The notes under the pieces are model-generated. The model made no database searches. It was not told the DNA's origin and saw only the letters and a list, made by a program, of their open reading frames with translations. From Montifringilla adamsi (taxonomy: Eukaryota; Chordata; Aves; Passeriformes; Passeridae), in NCBI GenBank assembly GCA_017590115.1, contig JAGGNK010012892.1, positions 3,326,351-3,390,350 of the forward strand: DNA of 64,000 nucleotides. Direction: 5' to 3'. Below, one piece after another: positions 48,523-61,400 of the stretch. Made by a program: the position numbers and the translations under genes. Position 1 is the first letter of the stretch, and every line of letters begins with the position of its first letter.

Positions 48523-51500
48523 TAAACATTATTTTTTTTTCTATTTCACTACAGTTCTTTGTGTGTCCATCATGCTACACTTGGAGAGCTTGAGGAAATT
48601 CAGAACTGCACTTAAACACTGGCGAGCTGGGTGTGCAATGGACAGAATTGTTTGTATGATTACTTGTATTTTTACTAATTGTTCTATAGTAGGTGCAGAT
48701 TACACTGTAGCAGTGGCTGCAGTTAACAAAGCAGCTTTCACTGTGGAGCACACTAGCAGGATTCCTAAGGGGGAAAGCCAAGCCAGTGTTCCAGTCCATG
48801 GTGGTATCAGGACAACAGACCAAGCGGGACTTCAAACTACTTATTAGGAGACCCACAGAATGAAACTGATGTGACTCAATACCTGTGCAATGTGCATTGC
48901 AGGATTTTTATTCTGGAATTAACCTAATCTAAACCAGGGCTGTCTATGGGGCCTGGCACAACCACTGAGCTTGGTTGGCAGTCCAAAGCTGACTGTGTTT
49001 CCCAGTAATTTTCTAAGCCTTCTCTACCATACCCTTGCTTTTTCTCCTGCAAGCAAGACCTAATCTTCTGGATGTGCACATCATGAAGCTGCTCTCCCAG
49101 GGACTTCATCTTTGCTCCAGAATTACTTGGGAATTTTACACTTTTGCAATGTTGTACAAAATATTAAGCATCAGGATGGGCTGGGTGCAGGACAGAATTG
49201 GAACAAAGTCAGTGTAGTAAACAGGACTAAAAGGAGAGATTTAATTTGCCTATAGATGTAAAGCACTATTTCTGCTGTAGTGAGGCAGCAAAGCAAGTAG
49301 TACTCCCGAGGCACCATTCCATGACACGTTTGGAAAGCTTTTGCTGAAATATCCTACACCATCAAAGTTAAAATATTTTCACTCCCATAAATCTCTTCAC
49401 AAAAAGTAATACCAATAAGGCTTGCTTGTCTTGCAGCAATGCAGGATGACACATCATGCCCTAGATCAGGCAAGAATTTCAACATCTCCCAGAGCTCAAG
49501 TCAAAATCTAAGTCTCCAGGTTATAATCACACATACACAGATTTCTGTTCTTCCTGAGCACTGTTCTTCACCTGGAAATACTGTCAGCTTCAGCAGGCTC
49601 TAGAGATAAGCCAGTTCTATTGAGTAGGGACTGACATCTCAGGAATACCCTAATTATAACAAGGTTTTGCATGTTATATTTAAGAGACATTTTTGTATAA
49701 TCATTTACTAGTTAAGACAATAAGGAATATAATTAATAACTATATGGCAAGATTTCTGCAATTTGTAATTCCCTAATTGCTATTTTGGATTTCTAACTGA
49801 ACATCAAAATGTCATAATCTAGTGGCACCAAACACAGAACACTTAAAATGTCAGTGAGCAAAGAAAATGACTTCAGAGAATGGGGTTCAAGAAGTACAGA
49901 TCTGTGTTTTAAAATGTACAGTTCCTCATGGCATGAATTACATTATGCAGAAACAGCTCTTCTCAGTGCTGTATACTCAGGATTAGAGACTGCAAAACGC
50001 CTTTTTCAGAATCACAGCTCTCCACTTCCCCTGCTGAGATGTCAGATAGACTTGGGCTAAATTTGATGGCAAGTGTTCCGGGTCCCGTCTGTCAGGTTCT
50101 CCCATGCTTAATGAGCAGCACACTGATGAAAATACCATGTAAACAATAAAACAGCACATCAAAGAGGTGTAAATGAACTTGTTTCTGCAGGATTTTCAGT
50201 CAGAGCAGGGTTTGGGACTTCTAGGCAGGCCTGCAAGCCCTGCTGTGTCCCTAGAACATAATTGGCTCCTGAGAGCAACAGCAGGTATGAGGCACAGTAA
50301 AGCAGTTTAGGAAGGTCTTTCAATAAACTTTCTATAAATGCAACTCATTCATTTTCATACAAAGCCTTTGGTTCCAGTGGGTGGGCTGTAAGAAAGAGCT
50401 GTCTGAGCCCTTGCTCACTTGATTTCCTGTAAGAAACGCCATCACTGCTGGTACGGTACTAAACTGCTTTGGACAAAAGGATATTCTTTTGTGCATGGAT
50501 GTATAGCTGTCTCTGAAATCTCCATTCCCCAAAATCACCACTCAGAAGGATAGGTGCATCACAAAGGCTCCCAAGCAGTGAAGAGGGGAACCCCACAGCT
50601 CTTGGAAAGATTAAATTTTCAAGAAGGCTGACAGGTTGATCAGCTGGTAGAATGCCTGGGCCACCCTTCCAGGCTTCAGTGACTTAGTGCACCTAATGAG
50701 TTATGGATTTTAAGTTATTTTGCAGATTTACAGTGGCTGGGTTAGTCCCTGGCTTTCCAGCTGAGGCTACTACAAACACAAAATAATGACAATTTGTGAT
50801 CCAGGCAGGCAGTGCTCATTCGTGCTCCCCCCAGCACCCATGTATGCGCTGTACCAGGGAACCTTCACAGGTACCACTGTTTATATCCAGGGGCTCAGTT
50901 CACACTCGTTATTGTGCTGAAGTAAGTTTTAATTGACATTACTATGGCACAAAACACTTTTCCATTACTGTACCTATTTATATTAGTCTAGGAGAGAGAT
51001 CACTGAGTTTCCTTTATGATATGTACGTATAGTACATGATTTCACTGCTGAAGAGGGTCACCATACATTTCAGAGTTGTCCTCTAGATTATTAAGGAATA
51101 GGTCAATGCAGTGCCCAGATTATCTGCTTTAAAAATAGTGTTCAAATAGAAGCTACAGGGAAAAAAAAAGGACATTTACTTTGGGAAAACAAAAGAAAAA
51201 AGAGTAAACACCACAGATTTATTTCTAGCTAATGTCTTTAGTTGAATTAGCATTGACATTAGAACCATAAATAAATAGCAAAAAGATTTAAGTTCTGGAA
51301 TGACAGATCAGTCAATCAAAATTAACTGAAAAGAAAACAAATCTTTCTTAGTAAATAAACACATCACCTAAGAGAGTACGCTACCACTTCAAAGATTACA
51401 GCGGTTTCTAGCATGACAATTAGCCCAGCTGTTTTTCTGTTCAGATCACTGCCTTTTCTATGACTGTACACATTGCAAGTGGTCAGAGAGGAATCCCAGG

Positions 51501-54500
51501 GCACCTGCTCTGCAGCTATTTTTGCATTGTTTCAGCCTCATCCATAAGAAGGAAAATTGGTCTCATCATAGTCCTTTTCTGTTTGAAAGGATCGTCTTTC
51601 ACTGTGGGGAAAAATCTCTCTTGTTGAATAAGAGCATCCATCATAGTTTAAACAGAATTTCAGGAATGACAGGTACCTTATTTAGATAAGGTGACACATT
51701 ACTGCTTCCTCTTTCTTCCTTTTTCTTATACAGTAAGATCTATATGGAGAGTAAATTACTCTATCACACCAAGTAAGTATCAAAGTCAAGCTCCATTTTC
51801 TGAGTTTCCTATTCCACATCCCCTTGAATTGCTCATCTAGCTGTTTGAAGGACATCTGAAGTGGATTTCTGGTTCCACTGCTCTTAGTATCAAATATTTC
51901 TGTTGGCTATGCTGAGTGATAAAGCTTACTGAAATCCTTTTTCCTAGGAGAAGGTTACTGGCAGGAACTGGATTGCTACTGAATTGCTGTTACTGCCTGT
52001 TAAGAACGGGGACTTCAAAAAAAATGAAACAGCTATAAATATCACCAATTTAAAATACTTTTTACATGCCTTCCAGATTGCTTTAAATTGTTTTCTTTAA
52101 AACTGGAAAAGATTAATGCACTGAATAGAAATTAAGGCATTTAGATTTCTTTGAAGCCCTTATTGCCATGACCAGTGCACTGCGAGGCAAAGGCCACCTC
52201 AGCCATGGGGTTTAGTCCCAAAGTAGGGCAGTGCAGCACTAGCTGCAGGACCTCCTTGTTCTCAAACCTGACACCTGTTTGCCATCTCTCTACTTTTACA
52301 GCTGGTTTGGAGGTGAAATTCTGAACACAACCTAGATGGGAGATACCGAAAACCACAGAAGGAGAGGCTTTCACTGATTGCAGGAACACAAACTGTTAAA
52401 TGAGGCCAAATATATGGCCATCCTTTTGCCATCCTTTTGTATGAGAAAGCTGAGAATTACATGGATCCTGGTGGGAAAGGCCTTACCTGACAGGCTTCAC
52501 AGAAAATGTCTGACATCCCCTGGGTAACTTGGCTCCTATTTGCTACAATGGGTACTACTAATGTGAGACTGAGTAACCTTGGAAATTTAAACAGGAAAAG
52601 CATAGTGAAATTAACTTTACCAGGAAATGGACTCAGCATTATATGCAATCAAAAAAACCTGAACAGTTACACTCCTTGCCCCTCCACAAAAATCAAAGTT
52701 ATTACACTATGGAAAGGGTGGACTGAAACAGAAATACGTCTGTTCCATAAGGCTTTGATGAAAGACTCACTCAAGATCCCTGGAGGTGATTTATGGAGTG
52801 TACATGGGGATGGGGAGAAGAGTGAGAATTAAACACTACCTCAAACAAGGATTTAGCTGCAGTCTGAGCACACGTGAAGTAAGTGCCATGCCAGCTGAGA
52901 GAAGTAACATGCTGATGTAAAGCCCCTTGGCCCCTGTTATTGGAGTCCGCTGCACCTTCTCATCTGGCTTATCTTCAGCAAAACTATAGGAAAACATTAA
53001 GAGCTATGAAAAACACCTCTCAATGGTCCTTGGGTGCTTCCCACAAAAATCTTTCATACATCCTGTAGGAGCAATTCCTTTCACCCAAGTACAATTTACT
53101 CACAGAACAAAAATCAATTTTTATCAGTACTCTGCAAAGGGGCACATGAACTGGAAAGGAGATAATACAGATATATGGCAGATCCAAGGAAGAGAAGGTA
53201 GGAGAAATATTTAGATGAAAAATAAAGGCTTTGTGTCCCATTGACAGTGCCCAAAGTGCAAAGGCAGGGAGCACAGTCACACTGAATGCACATGCCGTTA
53301 TGGAAAAGGAGCAGGCGCTCATCATGTGCAGGATGGCAAGCACATGGATCCAAAATGCTGGATTGACAGAGAGCACAAGTCAGCAAGTTTCAGAGAAGGA
53401 AAGATGAGGTACCCGAGTCACAATTTCAGCTGTGGAATGAATCATGACTTGCAATAAAGAATCTGATGGACTGAGTGAGCTTGCAAGAGTTTAGGGAAGG
53501 AGCAGAGGTAGGCATCTGTTTTGTTGGTTTCCCAGCTGCCTAATTGATTTTCTCATATGCCTGTTGTGACCATCCTGAATCCGTGTACTTGCAAGGATGA
53601 CCAATATGTATGTGAATGTCTAAGGCCTGGGGATGGAAATATTTGAAGCTGTATTTAAATGGAAGGAAATAAGCTAAATATGAGCCTTCTGTACCTTTTG
53701 CAAGTATATGCATACATTTTTTTTCTGCTCATATGTGCACCACAGGCTATACTAGAATGGGTCCTAAACCAGCCTAAATCGCCTTGTCATGGTTTAGTTT
53801 CTGCTTCAGAAACTAGGAAATGAATAATACAGGACATGTCAGGAGCTCCCTGAGCATTTGGCCACAGCAGGATGCACTGGGCAGGTGAGAAGGGCAGTTA
53901 CAGACTGGGTGGAATTGGGAACATTTGGCAGCAGGGGGAAACAGAAGTGACTTGATAGCAAAGAAAAGAAGGATATCAATGGATACAGAAGTACAGATTT
54001 TCTCAGGAAGCCTTTAACATGTCAATTAACACCCCTACTCAGCCAGCCAACCTACAGGGATTTCACAAACTGCCCCCATTTGTGGCTGGATAAAAGGAAG
54101 AGACAAATAAAGGAATAGGCAGTGAATTATTTTGCACCCATTGCTGCTGGACTTTTTTTGCACAGTTTATCATCAATCTTAACAGAGAAAGAGGTTGCTG
54201 TAAGAATCCTAATTCCAACAAATATTTTAAATTATTTACAAAAATAATTTTAATTCATGTTCGTCATGCTTCCTGACTGGAAAGGTATGAGGGCTGTCTT
54301 CTGGACAACTCAAAAATGAACTCTAAGATTTTTCCATAAATGACATTTCTATAAATCCAGCTCAAGAGCAGAAAGAGGTAATAAACAGTTAAGGAGCCTG
54401 GTTCACAGGGCTTCTTCTATGTTTCATTCCCCAAAAATACTCACCATTAAAATGTTTTAGCTGAGATTTTCAAAGCAGTGTGGGCAAATTCTCTGCACAT

Positions 54501-55341
54501 CTCACATTAATTAACAGCAAGTGTGTGGGTAATTCCCTGTAGTACTTTGATAATGTCAGCTTTTTTTTTTTATGCCCATTTAGCATATCCACGTGGAATA
54601 GGATGGAGGAAATGCGTACAGTGGTTCCAAACTGCACCTCAATAAAAACTGCCATTTTGTTCTGACCTTATGAGCCTCTGATCTGTTCCAACAGAGGGAA
54701 TCTGATCAGCTATTTTGGGCAGAACCAAAACCAGGAAATAAATGTGCCCCATTATCATGGTGATCTGAGCCTAGTCAGGTATTTCATAAAAATATTTTTC
54801 TGTTTAGAGGGCTTGGGGAAAGGTGAGGGGAGAAAACCTTTCTGTTTACTCTTAGCTTGGGAAAAATCCACTGGGAGGGACTGCACAATTAACATATTAA
54901 TGAAGGCTGGCCTCAGATGTGATGCCTGAAAGCAATTATGGGCAAATTAAGAATATAAATGCAAGATAACAAACTCATGCCTGTCTGGGACAGAAGGAAC
55001 ATAAGCTGCTCAGCACTGAGCACTGAAACCAGGATATACATTTTTCCTTTTCCATGGGGATGGAATCCTAACTTACTTGGCTTGGAAAAGGCAGCATTGG
55101 TAATGTTCACCATACTAACTGCAAAAGACCAATATTACTGTGATACCTCTGCTGGTTTGTACAATGATTGCTGAGCTGGATGTTAAAGTTCAGACACTTA
55201 AAATGTGGAAGTGTGGAAAGCCTGAAAGTCTCTACTCAGCTAAAGTGGAGGAAATAGATAATTTTCCCATATTGATCTCTGTACATTGACGTTACTGAAT
55301 TGAATTTTATGGTCATAATTTTTTTCTGTGATTTTTCACTC

Positions 55342-55343
<2 letters not shown>
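48523..55343. other. Non-coding DNA, no gene recognised
   Basis: No exon or RNA gene is supported. It contains an 11-bp tandem duplication at 52418-52439 and a T11 run at 54561-54571. A TGTCATGGTTTA motif at 53785-53796 resembles the start of some bird LTRs but has no matching LTR end. Frames at 52506-52832 (plus) and 53020-53376 (minus) have no recognisable product. Confidence 0.5.
52418..52439. repeat. 11-bp tandem duplication
   Basis: CCATCCTTTTG occurs twice head to tail (52418-52428 and 52429-52439), consistent with replication slippage. Confidence 0.9.
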
Positions 55344-55373
<30 letters not shown>

Positions 55374-55402
55374 CTTGTTTTTTTTTTTTTTTTTTGGGGG
55401 GG
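55344..55402. repeat. Compound homopolymer: T30, T18, G7
   Basis: Thirty T (55344-55373), a CTTG interruption, eighteen T (55378-55395), then seven G (55396-55402). It is the longest low-complexity tract in the window. The exact length in the assembly should be treated with caution, because such runs collapse or expand in sequencing. Confidence 0.92.
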
Positions 55403-58400
55403 TATCAGTTACAAAAAATAATAAGTATTTGCATTAAGTCTTAAATGCATTAATGGTGATAAAATTCAAACTAGCATTACAAAATATCAAACTGAAGAGG
55501 GTGTAGATGCCTCCAGCACAAGAGACTCTGATTTTCTATTCCTCATTAGCACCAGGTGAAGGCTACAAAAGAACTGTCTGGAAAGCAGGATTTCCATTCA
55601 TGGCTGATTTTGTTTTACTCTTCCAGGTTACAGTCCAATTCAGGCCAAAAACTAACATGTGCTAAATTCCCCAGGCCCTGAAACCACTTAGTGATATTGA
55701 TGTTCCTGTCAGCTTTCATGACCAGAGCAAAGATGACAATTTTGCTGAGGAGCAGCAGGAAATGATGGCTCTCAGGCTCCAGCAGCAGAAGACTGACCCA
55801 AGTTTGAAGCCCTGGTAATTCCCTGCATCCACACCCCTTAAGACAAACCTTCACAAATCCAGGCACTCTTCACCCGGCACCCTGCTCCAGGCTTGGCAAG
55901 TGCTCTCAGCATGGACATTAAGATTGGAATATTTGGGGCTCAACAAAATGGCATTTTTCTATGATAGTATTCAACCAGCTCTGTTATCAGAAGCCTTTAC
56001 AACTAGAAAAAAAGCCAAATACCAAAAAAATCCTGGAGGCAGGGAAAGCACATTTTGAACACTTAGACTTCTCTCCAAAACATTTCAACACACATGAATG
56101 AAAGCCAACAAACAGTGCCACAGGAGATGCATTTTTAGACAGCAAAGGCAGTGGAAAGTTGTCTTCCCACCCCAGAAAAACAAAAGAAGGTAGAATTAAA
56201 TGAACTAGCTTAGTTATTAACAAAATTACTAATATTTCCCTGACTAGATGTAGAACATCTGGTTCTAATGCTGCCTATTCTTGTTGCTTATAGTTGTTTA
56301 GTCTTATTGCTTTCTGCTGAAAAAGACAAGGAGCAAGCTTGCAGAAGCCTCCTTCCTTGAGATCAGTTCTTGTGAAACTATCTAAAAGATGAGCCTCTAG
56401 ATTAATGTGGGTTTTTTTTTTTTATTATTTCTCTATTTTAAACTCCTATAAACAATGTACCTTAAAGACCAGGTAACTGCGGTATCTGTTGCCCCTTAAT
56501 GTATTTTGCCAAAGCTAAACCTTCAAGCCCAGAAATTCCTTTGCTGAGCTTTGACAACCTTGGCCCCATTCCTCAAACAGTCCTTTGGAAAATCATCAGA
56601 TGCTTGGCCATCTATGGAATGCATTCCCAGCAGGAGCTTCTGGGTCAGCCCCAAACCTGCCTGTTAACAACCCCCTGCTTGGTTCCCACATCTTTGTCTG
56701 TATCTTATTACAGCTAACAACAGACAACACTCTCAGCATTTTTGCCAGTGAAGGCTTAATGTTTTCTTTGCCAGAGTGTCCCTACCTGTGATTTTTCACT
56801 GAGACACAAAATCTTGTTTTCCAATATATCTGCTATTGACACTAGCAAGTCAAATACATTCTCTTCTGTGCAGAGTTACTGAGATACCTTTTTTTAAGTT
56901 ACTACATCTTATTTTTGCCAGAGGAGATTCCAGCATTTCTCTTCCTGCCGCTGTGCAGCCTGTGAATCAGAATTGCCAACAGGGTCTCTGCTCCCTACTG
57001 GTTTGCCCAAAGATCTCCACAGCCAGGAGAAACCCCCTGATGCTGAAGCTGTTTTCTGCCTAAGTGTAACACAGCCTCCCACTGGATGGCTGCTGGGGAG
57101 CCTGGCAGTACAGCATCAAGGAGACAAAGCATGTATCTAACTTGGAGATCCAGAGGCAGACAGCTCACTCAAAAATCTTATTGGCTCTGACAGGCTGCAG
57201 AACTATTGGATTCATTTGTTTGGAGTTTATGGCATGTGCTGCATGTTCTGCCTTCAGGTATAAAAAGGTGCAGCCAGGCAATAGGGAGGAATCTGCCTGT
57301 TCACCTCAGATGCTCTGGGTCAGGCAGGGTCTTCCAGAGGGAGGAGAGACTGTCTATCCCAAGAGCAACACATGAACACAGAGGGAAAACACAGGCATGG
57401 GATGAGCCAAGTGACTTGAAAAATCGGATTGCACTGAGGGATGCAAAAAACATGCCAAAACATTCCTGAGAAGCAAGAAGGAGACACTTTCTTAGCATGC
57501 AGGAAGCTGTAACCTTCCCTGCAGGGGCTCAGCTGCGTGTGAAGCAACACACAACGTGCATAACCTGGGCTCAAACATCCCAGGATCCAGCTGTTGTAAA
57601 GTATGCACACAAAAGCCATGAAAAGATCAGCCAGGAAGAGGTAAAACTTCAGGCAGAGATTAGATTGTTGAGACAGGGATAGATTGCAGTTCAAGACAGA
57701 AAAACACTGATGTGAGCAAGTATGAAGTCCTATAGAAAAAAATAATTGAAGGATGGTAATTAATTGATCCTGAAGACCAGTTCCTTGAAGGGAGCCACAG
57801 ATTTTGACAATTTTTAAGCCTGACAACTGCATGAAAATAAAGACATCAAAGGTGGTGAGCAAATTAAGGCCCACCTTTTAGATATATCAGTTTATATTAT
57901 CCGTTTCTTATATGTTTTTAGCTACTACATTGCCTACATTTGCCCATGGTAAAAGGTAGAGTGATTCAAAGTCTTAGAAAGTTGTTTGGCCAGAAAACAG
58001 AGCTAGAGGGAAGGATATGTTCAGCCGTGACACAATGAGGAAAGAACATGGTCCTTGTTAAAATTTATTTCATCTGCAAAGTACCTGAATTTTCTCTATA
58101 TAAAGATCCTGTTTAAATATATTATTTAATTTTTTTTTTGTCTGCTAAGACTCCATTTTATTAATTGGAGGGATCAGATTCTTTTATTTTTCTCCCTACA
58201 AGAAAAGGGAGGTGTGGTCATTTCACCTCAAGGCTCTGAGAACATCAAGTTTCTGTGGCACAGCTGCCAAGTTTTTGCCATTCCCCCCACCCCTTGTATG
58301 TGAATGTAAGGACTTAATGCTTCTCACAGGTTTGCTGCTACTTAGTTTTGTGATAACCCCACAATTAAAGAAAAATATGGTACCAGGGTAGAATCTGACT

Positions 58401-61400
58401 GGTTCAAAACATTTCACGTCCACTGTCAGATTCCTGTGAAATTCTGCGCTTTAGCAGAGTAGGATTAGAGCTGTCTGTAAGTTTTTCATACTGAAAATGC
58501 TCCTATACATCAAATATATCACTGGAGTTATGAAAGAAAACCAGGAATATATTTGCAATGACAGGTAAATACATATATTTATATCAATGAAGCAGAAAAA
58601 CAGAAACAACCTTAGCAAACAGCTATATTCCATGGTTGTGTACAAAGCATTGTATACTCAGGCTTTGGAACTGAGAAAAAAGTGGTTTGCATCAAAAGTT
58701 TCTGCAATTGTGGATCTCAATTGTGCATGATAATATGAGTTACTAGGATCAGCCTACAAGGTTTCTCTTCCCTTTTTTTGCATCAGGTGGAAATGAACAA
58801 TTGCTTTATTTGTTACCAATTTAGGAACAGTAGGTAAGTAATTATGTCTCAGCAGCCTATTGATTCACCCTTTGGGGACACACAGAGAAGACTCTAGGCC
58901 TGGCATCTGTCAGAATGAGCTTTCAAGGGAATGGGAGAAGGCAGCACTTGAGCCTCTTCTTCCAAGGAAGCCCAGGATGTGACACAACACATCCCTCCCT
59001 GTCCCCTTGCTGTCACCTCCCTTGTGTCAACAGCATGTTCACACAGTTCCAGGGAGAGGAACTGTCTCTGTTACTGTGGGACTGCCCCTCAGCTGTGGCT
59101 CTCTTCACATGCACAGGATGGGAACGGAGGGATTTTCTTCTCCCCTAGGCACCGTGCGTTCCTACTAAGGCTAGCTTGCTGAAACCCCTTCCTCAAACCC
59201 AAATCTTCCCTTTTCTTTCTTCTGCTGCAGCACAATCTGACAGGAGAAACAGCCTGACAAGGGATATAACTCCTTACCTCCTGCTCACACAGTGCTTGTT
59301 TATGAAGAAAAACTATGAAAAACAAAATTTGATGAAAAAATCCCCAAACTTTTCCTAGCATATACCTATAGGCCATGGGAGTGCAATGCCACTGATGTAG
59401 TTCCCAGAAGCAGTAACTTTGGAGTAGGTCAGCAAGGCTTAGAGATAAACTCCTTGCCTGTTGTAAGATATATATCTGTTTATTAAAAAATACAATATCC
59501 TGTCAATCTCTCCCCTGAAATAAGTTATAAAGCATTTTAAGTGCCTCCATACTGAAATCCAGGCTGGCAAAAGGCATTTCTAGGGTTAGTCCTGCTCCTA
59601 TCAAGTCTTAAAAAACACTGAGATGTTTGAGAAATCATCTGAAGCCCTGCCAATCCCAGCAGTTTTTATAACAGAGGGGACACACAAGCCATATTCCCAG
59701 GAAGAGCTCTGGGACTGTCAGATACAGAACCTTTGCATTCAGAGTGCCCCTGTAGCTCTCACTGCCTGAATGTCCCCCAGCTTCCCAAAGAAATCTAGTC
59801 CCTGAATTGTGCAGAGAATTAAAATATTTTTATGACATAATTGTCTCTCTCTAACCTAAAAGTGGTCATTTATCATAGTACCCAAATACAAACTTACATG
59901 AACTAGCAAGTTCTTACAGCATTAAACATAAAAATTATAGAACCAGCACACTGACATTGACATTTTCTTATCCCTATACATTTTCACCCCAGAAGAAATT
60001 TTTGAAAGGGTAAATGCCAGCAGAGGTATTTGCAGTAAAATAAAATGTGTATTTAAGAGTGATACAGATACTAAACTACTGGATCAAGCAAAAAATACAG
60101 TTGATTTTAAAGCAACTTTCATCCAAAAGTGATGAGAAGTCTAGAGTTAGGAAATTTACACACTTAATTTAAAATACATTTTTCATCTTCAAGTTTTGTA
60201 TAAAAATTCTTGAAGTAATTTATACTTGGTCTGGATTAAAGTTATTTCACATTTATATTGTAATTTTCAGCTGATGGCAGTACTTTCAATGGAAAAACAC
60301 AAAGAAAACACAAAGGGTTGTTGATGAAAAAGGTGACTGCATGAATTACAGCCTTCATGAGAAGGCTGAAGAGATCTGGTCTGTCTGTAGCTTCTTGGTA
60401 CAAGTAAGAGACAGAAGAAGAGTGTAAGAATGCATGTTCCCAGCTGTCTGTCATCTGGATTTACTTCCAGTGGTGAAGAAAACAAATTGTCTTTGTGCTT
60501 TGGGGCATCATTTGTCATGGGCTGTTATCTCAAGAAACATTTCCTGCTTTAGAAACACCTTAATACAGAGTGAGTAAAGGTCTTTAAAAAAATATAAAAC
60601 AAATTGAGAGAAATGTCTGTGATGAGTGAACTGAAGAAAAAATAAAAACTAAACTCTTGTTCACATGATTAAAAATCTCCAAAAAAAACCCCACAATGCA
60701 GCTTGATATTGGCTGTAATTGGCAAAGCTCACAAATGTGAAAAACTGCATGAAAGGACATGAGATCCTAAGACAAATTTGGTGCTCCTTACATGATTTGT
60801 TATGTTGTTACTTAAACCATTCATGATGGAGATATCAATATGTAGCTTCTCAAATGAAGCCACGTGGGACGTGTGAAACACAGGAACATTCTATTATAAT
60901 GATGAACAAATACTGACATCACTGATCTTCTGCCACTTGTGCACATTCTGCTTGTGCACTTACTGATTTTCAAAGACCTATCAAGATGTACAATGATGGG
61001 GGAAAGCAAACTTCATTTGGTTCCTGGAGTAGCTGGTGAATAGAGAAGGAAGGTGGATTGTTCTCTGAGGGAGCATGAGCAGTGCTTGGGGAACACAGGG
61101 AAGTCAAAGGGCAGTGCCAATGCTAAGTTCACCTCCTCTCTGTAGTATCCTTCAAAATCTGCCAGTTGCCCCAGATTCCCCATCAATCTGAAAGTCATCC
61201 CAGATCAGGGTGAAGAGGTGAAAAATGTAATTAGAGCACAAGTGACACGCTCACTTTTGTTTCCAGTTCTGTTCAGTGAAGTGGGAAGTGATCACAATCT
61301 TCTCCAAGCTCCCATGTGGAAAGGTGTTGACTTGTCCCTTGGCAGTTCTGCTTTATCTTTTTCTAAGGTAAAGCTTTTCATGGTGATTTTGGATCTGAAG

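Noticed and set aside
52481..52520. Minus-strand TCAG|GTAAGG juxtaposition
   Set aside because: The pyrimidine tract is interrupted by a GAAG close to the junction, so the acceptor is poor.
53785..54170. Start of a songbird endogenous retroviral LTR
   Set aside because: TGTCATGGTTTA resembles some avian LTR starts, but I find no matching CA terminus, primer-binding site, polyadenylation block or internal region.
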